This document shows positions 30,426-59,146 of a stretch of 64,000 nt of DNA, piece after piece. Made by a program: the position numbers and the translations under genes. Position 1 is the first letter of the stretch. Each line of letters begins with the position of its first letter. Below the pieces are notes generated by a model. The model searched no databases, was not told the origin of the DNA, and saw only the letters and a program-made list of their open reading frames with translations. Source of the stretch: Apostichopus japonicus (lineage: Eukaryota > Echinodermata > Holothuroidea > Aspidochirotida > Stichopodidae); the NCBI RefSeq assembly GCF_037975245.1, contig NC_092571.1, positions 22,699,564 through 22,763,563 of the forward strand, read 5' to 3'.

Positions 30426-32177
30426 CAAATCCTACCGAACATGTAGCCGATAGCTTGGACAATTAGGGCACTAAATCATGGCTATATATACTCACCATGA
30501 CCATTTAGCGAGAGAGCTGGTTTCACCCAAAGAATGTCTAAAATACATGACAGGACCAATTCCGCAGTCTGATAGTTATACACCAGTACATTATGATATG
30601 TTGTTTATTAAATCCTCCTCCACATCAAAGCATAACAAATAATGACAATAATGGTGATTGTATATGAATGCCAAAAATGTCACAACAGTACCGTACTGTG
30701 CCCATTTAGGCTGAACACTGAATATCGGTAACCGTTAAGGCCCCCAACCGGCGGTTCCAATACAACCATGGTCAAGACAGGGAAAGGATTTCACGAGTCA
30801 GTACCGTAGCCCTTTAAAATTGATCATGAACAGGAACCTGACTTGGGGAGGGGGGTGGGGGGGGTCAAACAAGAGCCCAAAAGGGGAACTATGGTTCCTT
30901 GCTGAGTAGAACATTAAAGTGGTGTATGTCATCACCCAATATCATAGTTGATCAAATGAATACATAGTACCAAATTCACACAAATGGAAAGGTATACCAA
31001 AGCTGTCCCTCCATGTATAGTTAAGTTATTGCTATGTCCAACTTGAGCAGGCAAAATTGTTGGCTGAAAACTACTTGGTTCCCCAATAAGTCATGGTTTG
31101 CACACTGTTCATTTGAGGATCCAAAAGTTCCTGACTTTTCCATGACTTTCAAGGATATATTTGTAAAATGCATGACCTTTCACCCATAATGCTTGTTACT
31201 TTGAATACTAATTTTTCTCGCGAGGTAAGATCAACCTGTATTTCCATAAACATGCATTTGAGTTGGAAATCAAATTTAAGCCCACCCGACCCAAAAATGG
31301 TCCCGGGTTTTTTTAGGGCCCAGATGTTCCCAAATAATTTAGGCCTACATATACCAGCTATTAATCAACAACTGTGTTAACCAAGTTTGGCTAAAATCCG
31401 ACTTAAAATTGCGGAGTTATTGCAGATTTGTTCGCACACACCCTCGCACACTGAAACACCCAGTGACAGAGTGCAGTGACCTCATCCAGGGTGCTCCTGA
31501 CCAAATGAGATGCGAGCGGGTTTTTTTTTTTTTTTTGTGCTGGCTGTGAGAAGAGCAACCAGATGGGAGTGTATTGCATCAATTCAGGTCACAGAACTGC
31601 AATTAATTATGCTATAGTTTGGTTTTATTAGGTAGAATCCCTGCGCACTGGAGGGTTGATAATTGTAACGTTGCCAAATATGACACTACTGACTCTGCTG
31701 ATATATGTTTTGTGAATAAACTTTATGGATCTATTATGCCATTAATTGAATACGATAATTGAAGCTGGGTTAACAAACCGGCTTCAATTATTGGACTCCC
31801 CCCCCCCCCGACCCATTGTTTCCGTCAGCATGCATGGCGCTGCCGATGAAATTGCATGGCTCACATATATATTTGTCCCAAATTAACGCTTTGCTGTTAC
31901 GCAGACAGATGTGACCCTAAATCTTCCTGAACGGTTTCGCCAAATTGGTTGTTGACCAAAGGAATATATGTTCAAATCGTATATTAGCTCCATGAAAGAG
32001 CATCCATACTCACCGCGGTCGAAAGCCGAAATGTGTTCTGCGTCCGGTGTCAGCATATGAACCAAGTTTATTGGATGATTATACGCATAGAACAGTGAAC
32101 GCGTATATAGATATTGATGCGATGTTTATTCTCTACGCTTTCAGTACCCACACGAGTTACGCTACGGATTTCGGTTG

Positions 32178-32214
<37 letters not shown>

Positions 32215-33064
32215 TATATTGACATTATATATTGACATTTTATATTATACTTGACATTATTGATATCATTGACATTATATATTGATTGACATTATGGGAC
32301 TCTTTTCTACTGGTTTGTTGTATACGTATTGATTTCACTCGGTAAATGTTGCCTTCGTGTAATAAAAGTAATAAGGGTAAAATATACCAATATTTAATTA
32401 CGACACGACATCTAGTTAGCGGCACAATATTTCTATTCCCAGACTTATGAAACAGCAAATTTCATAATTAATTTTTTAAAAATATATAAAAAAAACTACT
32501 GATATATATGCGGGTATGAATTTACAAATTAATTCTCATCCTTATTAGACAAAGAGAGATCACACGCGGTTGAGCCGACATCAGGTATAGCTTTTTGTCT
32601 TCGGAGAATACGGTAACTAATTCATATTAAAAGGTAAACGCAAGGAAAACATTTTCATACGATACTTTGACCAGTGAAAAGCTTTGCTATAAATATGTAT
32701 ACATTACCATAATTTTCAGCTCTAACTTAAAAAAGCAATCGTATTTTATATAGCCCTATATATACCTACTATTATATTCTCTGTCACATGCATGTGCCTA
32801 TATTCACAGCGTTTCTTGTTAAACAATTCTGGCCGTTTTGTTTGACATTTCGGTCCTAGCATGAAGTTATTCATTTACTTCGAATGAAGAGCTCTTTTAA
32901 AACTTTTGTCTGAGTGAACTATTTGCTCGTTCTCTAATTTCTGTGCCTAATAAGCTAGTTTTTCATATAAACAAATATTTTTGTTTACCTTTTACATGTT
33001 GTTACGTATATATGTCGTCAGTGTATACTTGGCGTTACATCTTTTTTTTGTTTTTTTGTTGCAG
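30426..33064. other. Intergenic between ALDH4A1 and SRM
   Basis: No supported exon. Contains G-rich tract 30848-30866, poly-T 31519-31536, poly-C 31799-31810, (TA)n at 32178-32212 and TTGACATTATA short repeats to about 32300. The untranslated first exon and promoter of SRM probably lie near its right end. Confidence 0.5.
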
Positions 33065-33077
33065 AGGTATATTCAAA

Positions 33078-36000
33078 ATGGATCTCATCAAAGATGGCTG
33101 GTTTATGGAGACTAACTCGTTATGGCCTGGTATGGCGATGTGTCTGAAAGTGGACGAAATACTTGCACACGTAAAGAGTCCATATCAAGATATACTGGTG
33201 TTCAAGAGGTCAGTTCAGTATAATTAATTTTGGATACTTAATTTGTATACTTAATTTGGATACCTAATTTGTATACTTAATTTGGATACCTAATTTGTAT
33301 ACTTAATTTGGATACTTAATTTGTATACTTAATTTGGATACTTAATTTGTATACTTAATTTGGATACTTAATTTGTATACCGTACTTAATTTGTATATAT
33401 TTTGGACTTAAATAAAAACTATTCCTTTCATAACATGTTGGCTAACCGTATAAGAAGATGCCAATGAGTATCGTTGTGGAAATATGATATTTGAAGGTGG
33501 CAAGAAAAAAAATTCTTGTGAGAGTTTTGCTTAGTGATGATCAATATTTTAGCTTCAAGCAAATATATAAAATATAAATATATATATAAAAATATAAAAT
33601 ATGGAAGGGAAGGGAAGGGATGGGATGGGAAGACAAGACAAAGGAAGGGAGGGCAAGGGGATGATGGGAAGGGAAGAGAAAGGAAGGGAGAGGATGGGAT
33701 GGGAAGAGGAAGGAAGGGAAGGGAGGTCAAATGGATAAATTCGGAGGCCAACGAATCAATGAAACGTAAAACGTGGAAGATCGTTGGGTCGAGCCAACGG
33801 CCGGCTATATTCAGGTGGGTTTATCCTCCAGGAGAAATCACCTATTTGAAATTGCATTTCATAATTATGATAAAATATTCAAAAAAAGTTTAAATTGAAT
33901 ATAGCCACGCTACGTGAAGTGTAATTTATCTATTTTCCTCACGGTCTGCATACACGTGCATGTAAAGCTGCCTCTTTAACGTCGTAACCTAACTGCCGTT
34001 CGTCCAAGCCGGCGATATTATTTATGTCAATATACAGTTATACAGGCTAACTTTATAGGGACACAGCCTACTTATAAAGTGCATTTTATATACGTGAAAA
34101 AGTAACATCAAGTAGAAGAAATAATGAAAAAAAAGGAAAGAAATGGGAAAAAAATTAAACCTGCTCTCGGACACTAAAACTAAATAATACTCCATCTCTT
34201 TAAATAGTTGTGAAGTAACCATTATACGAGTCTTCTCATAATATGTTACGTATATACATGTGAGATTATAGCACTTGTTTACGTTAAACTAATCGGCATA
34301 TACAATGCACTATTCTTATACATGAAAACTTGTACTATACCGATATATCGCGTATGCCATATTGTATCGAAAAGACCCCATAAACATCAACATAAAACCT
34401 GCGCCATATCAAAATAATTTCGCATAAACAGTAATTATATATATATGAAAACACCAACAATACATGCTTTACATTCTTAATTCTGGTTCAATTCTTCACT
34501 TATGGTTCCATGTGTTGAATTACTTAGTACATTTTGGATCAATTCGTAGGCCTATAGTATACAATTAAATTAGTATTTTGGTAGGGAAACAATTCCTCAA
34601 TTTTCATAGTAAATGAGTGAGCACACAAGTGTACCATACACACTAGTCAACCATGCAGGCCTATACATATTTTACTCAATATGATACATATTGTGATCAT
34701 TCATAGAGAATGTTGAATAAGACCAGATAATTATGATTTATTCATGATAACGTTGGATTTTGTATGTATTGTTACGATGCAATGCGGACACTGCAGACTT
34801 TGTCAATTTTGTTTAGATTGGCAATATTTCTGAGCAGTTTATCCATTTGTTTGTGCGAAAAATGTAAGACTTTGCGGGCGGGATAACGCTGCAATTTAAT
34901 TTCCTCGCATCACTTTTTTCTTCCTTGCCTTATGCTCCTTCTTAGCAGACATGGTTGTAACAATGTTAAAAAGTAAATTTGTTTTGAAACAATGCGACAC
35001 ATGATCATGGCATGGTAGGTCAGGCACGGCGGAACGGGAAAATTATTGGGGGGGGGGGGCTAATGTGTGGAGACTATCTAAGCGGAGCGCCACCATCAGT
35101 TGGCGCGGAGCGTACAAGAAAATTTTGGTTTTTTCAAACCCCCATGATGGCCGGAAACGGCACTTCCCGAGTGTTTTATGCTGCGAATAACTAGCCCTAA
35201 AATTATTACACCTATATAGTATACGTGTGCATCGGACAGATCGACAAGTATGCATTGAAAATGGGCAGATGCACGTTCGGAGCCTTGGTAAACATTGGGG
35301 GGGGGGGGGGGGGGCTTATCATGCATTTGCCCCTCAACTTTTTCATTGGGGGGCTGAGCCCCCCAAGCCCCCCCCCCCCTGGTTCCGCCGCCACTGTGGT
35401 AGGTGCGATCAATGACCAGTGTTTCCACATTTCAGAAATGAATTTCCCGAATTGCGCCGCTATATACATATCCTGAAATCCGGTGACTATTTCCCGAAAT
35501 AGACTGATTCAACAGATTTACAATTACGTACGGAAGCGTAGAAGGGACATTGCATTGACGAATTACGAACTTGACAAAACGACAATTTTCTGCAAATTGA
35601 CAAGTTGTCGAGATGGTAACGTGACAAAATTCAGAAAATTGACGTTTTGACGAGATAACGGATCTCGTCAATGCAGCAATTTTCTGCAAATTGACGAGTT
35701 GCACACTTACTACCATCTCGACAAAACGACAAAATTCAGAAAATTGACGTTTTGACGAGATAACGGATCTCGTCAATGCATCAATTTTCTGCAAATTGAC
35801 GAGTTGCACACTTACTACGTATACCATCTCGACAAGATGACAAAATTCAGAAAATTGATGCATTGACGAGATCCGTTATCCCGTCAAAACGTTAGAAAAC
35901 GTATAGCAGCGTTTTGGACAAAACCGCTGATAAATTACGTCTTAGCGCAGGCGTCCTGGCTGCCGGAATGCATATCGTAAAATATAACATGTTTTCTTGC

Positions 36001-39000
36001 AGTAAAGTTAACCGTGTACTCGTTACTGCATTAGCATGAATAAAGGCTTAACCCAAGACACACATAACGTATACACAATAAATACTCTCTTAACATAACA
36101 TATATGTATACGCTTATTTTGTTTGTTTGCTTCAAAGCACAAATCACGGAAATGTTCTGGTTTTGGACGGAATAATCCAGTTTACCGAAGCTGACGAATT
36201 CTCTTACCATGAAACCATGTCTCACGTTTCGATGAATTCACATCCAGCCCCTAGAAAGGTAAAGACTCCACATCTGTGTATGCTTTACGTGATAGGATAC
36301 GGGCACCAAAATCAAAACATTTATAACCGAACTGACATACCCCCGCACGATGAACCTCCTGAGTGGATCCAGAGAGGGGACCACAGGAAACTCCCTCGCC
36401 CCCCCCCCCATTTCCCTAGTGAAATTGATTTTCTTACTGTAAAATAGATACAAAAATTCAATTTGTACATAATAAGAAGGTATCATATAAGCAGTGGGCA
36501 TATTGTAAGCAACGCTTCACGCGTGTGCATTTCTAATAGTTTTACCGATGCTTTCTTGAGCATCGACATATCGGTAGTATATTGAGACATCTACTGAAAA
36601 TTGACTCCGAATCCTCTACCCCCACTCCTCCCCTTTAATAATTTTACCAACTATAGTTTTATAGGAGTTACAAGGCTTTGAAATGGGTAGCCAATGGTTC
36701 GACTCGACCGTAGCATATCTCAATATTAACAGCCTCCCCTCTTTGTTTATTTACAATACAGGTACTAATTGTCGGAGGGGGCGATGGAGGGGTAGCTAGA
36801 GAGGTTTTGAAACATCCAGAGGTCGAAGAAGTTATCCTGTGTGAGATAGATGAGGTATATATCTTGTCGATTGGTATAACTGTACTTTTAAATTATGTTC
36901 CCAAGTTTTCCAATTTATTCAAAACCAAAGTTCATAACCATCTGCATTTCATCTCTCTGTCTCTCTATCTCTATCTTCTCCGGTTTGTAAGAATATTCCT
37001 TCAAAATCGATATAAAAAATATTACATATGTCAACCGTCGATGAACTTTCATCATTTCTTTCATATCCATTCAGAAGGCCAATTTTTTTTTTTAAATGTT
37101 ATCTTATCCTTTTGTGCCCCGTTTGCATCCACAGAAAGTTGTAGAAGTATGTAAGAAGCATTTTCCTTCTTTAACATCTTCGGCATTCAGCAACCCAAAG
37201 TTGAAAATCATTTTCGCTGATGGCCTCGAATTTATAAGAAAGAACACAAATAGATTTGACGTCATCATTACTGATTCCTCTGACAATGTTGGTGTGGCTA
37301 CTCCGCTTTTTGGAGAAGAATACTACAAACTCATGAAGTCAGCCTTAGCAACCGGAGGCGTCGCCTGCTCTCAGGGTAAATCCATTTTGCGTATGGGTGA
37401 AGTATATATAGGGTTCAGTCGTACATATATATTATTCAGTTACAACAAAATGAAATAGTTCACCACGTATGCGGAAGAGCAATGTCTGTATCGGGCAATG
37501 TTAACTACAAACTCACCGTAACCGGCGATGATTGAAAAAGTGAATCTGGTGGGAAGTCGGTGCTACGATGATAATCTTATAATGTTTCTAACCCCCCCCC
37601 CCCCCCCCCATTTTCGATCCGTCCACTCGCCCCTCGTCATGCGATAAATCTCGGCTAAAAATCAGCAACTAGCCGTAGTGACGAAAATATATATTCACTT
37701 TAACCAAATGTACACTAACATCTTATAACTATCTGGTAATGCCATCTCTTTGGCACAGCTATATGTCGTAGCTTGGTATTAATCATTAAGAATGCAGGTG
37801 CCGCCTTTATGTGATATAATGTATGTGTATGTATCATATGTATTTCAAATTCTGAAACCTGCCGTCTTAACAAGATGGTTAGCCCATCTTCCCAAACGGC
37901 AATTTACAGATTGGTCTTTTACATATATCCTTCATAGGAGAATGTTTCTGGTTACATTCCGAATTCATCGCCAAGATGGTCACTCTCTGCCGAGATATTT
38001 TTCCTGTAGTGGACTTTGCCGTCTGTTCGATGCCGACATATCCTAGTGGGGAACAAGGCTTTCTCCTCTGCTCCCTTGACCCGGTAAGTAAAGATAACTT
38101 TCGTAAAACCTTTAATCAGATAAAGCTATAGTCATCACCATCATCCGTGGCCTATGGTCGACTCTACAAATCAAATATATCACATTTGTTCCGAAATTTG
38201 GCAAAAGATGATAGTTATTATGTTTTTAGCTCTTTCTACTTGGTTGGAAATGTCAAATGTCCCCCCCCCCCCCCCAACTTAGTAACAGCCAATTCCATCT
38301 CAAGTTAAGTACATGTATCTTATCATATCGCTTCCTGTCTTAGCTATACGAGCCCCGGAAGTTAATCCGATATTGTTACCAGGAAGCTGGAACATGATAT
38401 ATTACGTAATTTCAACATCGCACGTGTGAACTCACAGACTGATCAGTCGTTAGAACAGGCCTAACCGAAATATTCTCTGCAAAGACTATGCATATTAATG
38501 CGATAAACCGATGAACGATGGCGCTGGACTGACAGTTTTGTAGTGACTGAATGAATGAAGCCTAAGTCGATGAAACTGAGCTTCATATCCAAATTTATTT
38601 AAAACATAATTATAGTAAATCATAGACAATGAGATCGCTTAAACTGTACTGTTGAAAGAATAACCCAGACCAAAATGAGAGCCTAAGAGAAAACAATTGA
38701 AAGGACGGAAACCTGAACGCAATTGTCACATTGTTTTAATATAAAGTTTACATGGCTAAAATCTCGGCCGATTGAATAAAATTTGAAAGCTCTGAAGCCT
38801 CTAAAGTCTATACCATACCATACAGCTTCCAGGGTCTCCATGGCGGGCCCCTGGATCACACGAAGATGCATTCTCGCAAAGCGTTCTCGTCAATAACTTG
38901 AGTGTGCCCCATCCCTTGCATGAAATCCTGGCTCCGCGCTTGACTTTCCCTACAATATATCAAGTTCATATATTTAGTTGGACTATCCCTTCAATGATAT

Positions 39001-39520
39001 AGCGGATTGAACTCAGGGATAAACCGCTCACTTGGGTTGGGAAACATTCATACCAGTACCATTACGATGGTTTATCGTGTTTGAGAATGGGGCAAATTGC
39101 AAAAGTACCTAAAATGACCGAACTATTGTCACGCGCAAAACTTGTCCCCTCACTCGAACTCTTTTGCTCCCTCCTCCACAGCCCCCTGATGAAAAAGTCT
39201 GGCTGCGCCAACCGTATCGTGTATTCGTCTTTTACACTCATAAAAGGGTGCGCTTGGGTGGTTAAGGAGAGGGGGTGGGGTTATGGACCTAGATAGGTCA
39301 CTATTGTCTAAATACAATTATTAACCAGAAACAGTCAGTCTTAATGATTAATTCCAAACAATTCATTTGACAGAAGACTGATTTTAAGATTCCCGTGAGA
39401 AAATGGGGTGCAAAGGAGGTCGCAGAATACAACTTGCGTTACTACAACTCTTCCGTACACAGTGCAGCACTGGCTCCACCAGAATGGTTTCGGAGTGTGT
39501 TACATGGAGACCACAACTAA
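33078..39520 (+). CDS. SRM: Spermidine synthase (6 coding exons)
   Basis: Transfers an aminopropyl group from decarboxylated S-adenosylmethionine to putrescine in the cytosol. Exons: 33078-33208, 36138-36258, 36762-36854, 37135-37375, 37938-38083, 39374-39520. The 879 nt give a 292-aa protein against 302 in human. N-terminal [13 protein letters not shown], then [22 protein letters not shown], the dcSAM-binding GGGDGG (residues 89-94), CEIDE, the catalytic DSSD (162-165), [21 protein letters not shown] and a C-terminal YYN..VH.AA. Phases join at every junction. The start follows a good acceptor at 33064 (TTTGTTGCAG), implying an untranslated upstream exon; the first ATG after it gives the family's usual N-terminus. 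Oddity: the family's usual PxGPA after DSSD reads NVGVA here. Convergent with the following nrf-6-like gene. Confidence 0.94.
33228..33400. repeat. Tandem repeat TTGGATACTTAATTTGTATA in SRM intron 1
   Basis: About seven copies of a 24-26 bp unit, itself a dimer of TTGGATACTTAAT and TTGTATACTTAAT. It starts 20 bp after the exon 1 donor. Confidence 0.9.
33590..33735. repeat. GGGAA/GGGAT purine tract in SRM intron 1
   Basis: Polypurine stretch of GGAAGGGAAGGGATGGGA-type units. It produces a spurious Arg/Lys/Gly-rich frame. Confidence 0.8.
35021..35396. mobile_element. hAT-like MITE with perfect 8-bp target duplication
   Basis: Left end CAGGCACGGCGGAAC, right end (reversed) CAGTGGCGGCGGAACC. 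The direct 8-mer TGGTAGGT flanks both sides (35013-35020 and 35397-35404), the hAT signature. 376 bp, non-coding, with long G and C runs. Contains the shared module ATCTAAGCGGAGCGCCACCA at 35078-35097. Located in SRM intron 1. Confidence 0.85.
35520..35900. repeat. Palindrome-rich tandem repeat in SRM intron 1
   Basis: Roughly 125-bp units repeat two to three times, carrying AATTTTCTGCAAATTGACGA, CAAAATTCAGAAAATTGACG and the near-palindrome GACGAGATAACGGATCTCGTC split across positions such as 35654-35674 and 35756-35776. The last unit (about 35850-35890) is inverted in part, so the array can fold back on itself. Confidence 0.8.
38084..39373. other. SRM intron 5
   Basis: 1.29 kb with a poly-C tract at 38260-38275. 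No repeat or nested gene was recognised. Confidence 0.6.
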
Positions 39521-40024
39521 ATAGCAGTGTGACGCGGGAAATTTAAAGAACGTATTTATCTCATTGGCACCACAGCATATTGTTTTCAAAGGAAAATTAC
39601 TAATGGTGATGGCGGTATTTCAACAAATAAGGCAGAGCTGTATACGGCTCTGAAATAAGGTCACTATTCCATCAAATGAGGGCGGTATTTCATCAAAATG
39701 AGGGCGTTATTTCATAACGATTCGACACTGGATTGCGGTAAGGTTAGCTTCAATATATGTTTTGTGTATAACGTCGTTGGTAACATTTTTCGCCTTTTTT
39801 TTTCGCACTGTACAGACAACGTCCACAATATTTAGTCCTCACAAAGTTGTAAAAGAAGAAGACTCATTCATGTAACTATTGGTATTCCATCATTCGCAAA
39901 TAATGGTATCTTTATTCAGAATTATCTTTATGAGTGTAAATTTATTTCTACGAGAGAGATCATCATGGGCTATCGTGACTTCAGCCAGGGGAACAGGGAG
40001 CATTCACTCACGCGTTTTTTAAAT

Positions 40025-40030
40025 TTTATT
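40025..40030 (-). terminator. Candidate poly(A) signal of nrf-6-like gene 1
   Basis: TTTATT on plus reads AATAAA on minus, 626 bp after that gene's stop. If used together with the SRM signal at 40100, the two 3' UTRs would overlap. Another minus-strand hexamer is at 39911-39916. Confidence 0.3.
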
Positions 40031-40099
40031 AGGGACACTAATACATTCGTCAACACCTCACCCCATCCACTACTTGTGTGGAACCCTTAATGGAGATTC

Positions 40100-40105
40100 A
40101 ATAAA
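40100..40105 (+). terminator. Candidate poly(A) signal of SRM
   Basis: AATAAA 580 bp after the SRM stop, followed by a G/T-rich stretch (CTTGGGGG...TG) that could serve as the downstream element. Hexamer evidence only. Confidence 0.4.
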
Positions 40106-40655
40106 GACCTTGGGGGGGGGGGGGTGAAGGCCTCCTTGGGGGAGGGGAAGGGGTGCAGATACCAACGGGTCGCATTTTGTCCACCTGTTGTTTAGACCCA
40201 TCTAAAGGAAGTTACACGCCAAGACAATTACAGTGTCTCCCAGTTTTGAGAAACAATTTTGTTCACCTCCCATGCATTTGGTCATACTAAGATGGTTGAG
40301 TACGTTGACTAAGTGCACGTTTTGGTAGTTCTGAAGCGTAAAATATCATTATTATTACTATTATTACTATTCGATTCAATAATGTATGTATATATGTTTT
40401 TGTGTGTGTCGTCCATTTTAACCCGACACTAATCTAAACATACATACAGCTACTTCTACATTATTCGAGGATAAAAGTTTAAAAGTAAAATTACATTGTA
40501 GTTGGGTTATGACGTGGGATATATAAAATCTTCATTTCTAATATATTCTCATTGTCGTCGCAAAATAAAACAATTAATACAATTATTATGAATAATGATA
40601 TTGTTGAATATATTAATGATGACAGTTAGTGGTATATCCTGCATTCGTTTCTATA

Positions 40656-56376
<15,721 letters not shown>

Positions 56377-56690
56377 TAATATATTGGATAATTGAAGGTA
56401 TCGTTTGTTGGTATCAAGTTCTTCCTCCGATGGTCGTTATCCTACCGTGTTTTAGGTACGACGGATTACAGACCTAAACTCATTCGTATTTTGAAGAGCC
56501 AACTTTTCTTAGCTAATATCGTCCGGATATCAACTGACTAAGTGACTGTTTACTTTATGGGATGTTCTGTTTTGTTCTTAATATTCGAAGGCTTAATCTA
56601 TTACGTAACACTCAACATGTCGTAACGTGTTTGAAATGTTGCTAATCTCATCGATGAGGTAAGCCAGAATGCAAATAATTTTCCTGTCCG

Positions 56691-56990
56691 TTTCTTAGAG
56701 TTGAATGTGGCGTACTTTGATCATCACCTCATTACCAAGTGAAGTTTTAAAGCGACCTTCTTAGAATCTACACACTCTTATATTCTTCCGTTTCTAAGAG
56801 TTGTATGTAGCGTACTTTGATCATCACCTCATTACCAAGTGAAGTTTTAAAGCGACCTTCCTAGAATCTACACACTCTTATCTTCCTCCGTTTCTAAGAG
56901 TTGTATGTAGCGTACTTTGATCATCACCTCATTACCAAGTGAAGTTTTAAAGCGACCTTCTTAGAATCTATAACTCTTATCTTCCTCTTA
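56691..56990. repeat. 100-bp tandem triplicate upstream of nrf-6-like gene 1
   Basis: Three units of exactly 100 bp spacing (TTG(A/T)ATGT(G/A)G at 56701, 56801, 56901), each with CGTACTTTGATCATCACCTC and AGTGAAGTTTTAAAGCGACC. Units differ by only a few bases, so the duplication is recent or homogenised. It begins about 315 bp upstream of the gene 1 start codon. Confidence 0.92.
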
Positions 56991-58133
56991 CAATGTGCTA
57001 TAAATGCAGACGCTGTATGACAAAACATTGCATTTCCGTCGACTAACAACACTTTCGTCACTATGGGAATAATGATTTTTGTCGGTAAGGTTACTTTTGT
57101 TTACATTTGTTTACAAGGTAACAGTATTTAATATGCATCAATATGGTGTCATGATACATAGCGGACATACACTCAAAATATCATAAACCATGAATCAAAA
57201 TAAGCCATCCCTCTAGTCAAACTTAATACTCGAGTATGTACTCATACATGCTTGTATTTTTTTCGAGTACTAATTCAAATGGCTTTGTACTCTGAAGTTT
57301 GGGCTTGTACTCGGGACATTGTACTTACACTACAAGGCTTAAATCTTCGCTGGAAGATTAGACACTAATTAGATTTAATCCCTTTCCAATTCTAACCGAC
57401 TTTAATAAACCTAACCGACACGTAGAAACTTCCTTCAAGAAAGCCCAATTAAACTCTCATCCAATTGCTGAACCTACCCAAAAGAAATTTGTATCGATGC
57501 TGTCAGATGAAACCAAAATCGCTTATCATCACGTTATCATAGTTATTATTAGTTTTTGTTACAATATTTAGCAGAAAAAGAATTTCTCCAATTTCGATGC
57601 AAGCTACCACTTTAATTAATCACGTCCTGTCCATAGATACACAGTAAAGTGGTAAACAAAAGCAAAAATTTGCGTTTGGGGAAGAACAACCGAAGTCCAT
57701 GTTACTTCCGTGGATTGTAACTGTCTGGTGTTTGCTCTCCCAGTTGGCTAATGGATTTAACCTTCAGTTCACCTTCAGTCTTAATCCATCCATTAATCTA
57801 TTTACACTATCTGACAGTTTTTGAAGAAAAAAAAAATGAAATTTGCATACAATTCCTATGTACCGTTCTTGAGATATTGACAGTTGAAGTTATCTGATAT
57901 TCTACCAAAAGTGAACTTGGCAAACAGGTGTGATGTCATAGTTACACACTGACAAATAATGTTTTGTTTTTTACCATATTTTTCAGTCTATTGATTTGAC
58001 CTTGGTTAGATAGGATTACTAGTGGGTCTAAAGCGGATGTGAAGTTTATAAAATACCTATGGTACATATTTTTTCATATTTATGGATGCAATTGTGGAGT
58101 ATAAAATTAGACATAAATTTCAAAGGAAAACAA

Positions 58134-58299
<166 letters not shown>

Positions 58300-59146
58300 T
58301 CATTACCATTAATTATTAGCATTTTCAATTCTTATAACATTTTCAGATTAATTATCTGTTGAACTTCGTTGTTATGTTTCATTTACAGGGCGTATTAACA
58401 AAATCCGAAGGAAGGCACTGGCTCGAACCACGTATTTAAAGGTCCCCATATATGCCCTTAATGTAGTTATATACCATACGTTGTGTTTGTTCGGCAATGT
58501 TTCAAAGGAAAATACTTATCGTTGTACCTATCCATATAAATTTGATATAATTTATACTGGAATAAAGCAATTGTGTGCGTTCAACTCACCCATCCCTATC
58601 CCCTCCCCCTCCCCCACACTCAACAGTTCTAAAACAATACACACCACATTCCCATCCAGCTAAATCCAGTCCTGGTGAACAATTCTATACACATACATAC
58701 AACGAGACAATACCTTTAAATATCGAAAATGACGTAATCGTTCTAATCCGGTTAAATAGTATACGCAAACCTTTATGTAAGGTATTATTATATCAAGCAT
58801 GATAACATCACTTCATCAAACATTTCCAGCTATTGTCAATTTGCTAAGCAAAGTTTGTAGTAAGTAAATGTATAATTAGCTATGACTTCTAATCAAGAAG
58901 TCGTGGAGATGTCTCACCCACGATTTAGTTGAGGATCTGCTAAAGAAGTCGGATTTGTTTGTTAATATTTAACTCATTAGCCCCCCCAAAAATAAAACAT
59001 CAAAAACAGTAGAAGACAACGCATTATTCATCGTTTGCATTTCGGTTAGGTGTACACTGTCTTATAATCACTACGCCCTTTTGTATCTTTGAGGAAAATA
59101 TTCATGTTCAGGTTAAAAAAGAAAGACAAAGAAACAGACATTCAAC

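Larger units (their letters stand above)
39521..40655. other. Convergent 3' region of SRM and nrf-6-like gene 1
   Basis: Only 1,135 bp separate the two stop codons. Holds a poly-G tract at 40113-40123 and AT-rich sequence. Candidate poly(A) signals of the two genes lie near each other (see separate entries). Confidence 0.6.

Noticed and set aside
31883-32065. 60-aa minus-strand frame upstream of SRM
   Set aside because: Protein-like composition, but no homology I can name and no exon borders; too short to call.
33428-33893. Frames on both strands in SRM intron 1
   Set aside because: Produced by the GGGAAGGGAT purine tract.
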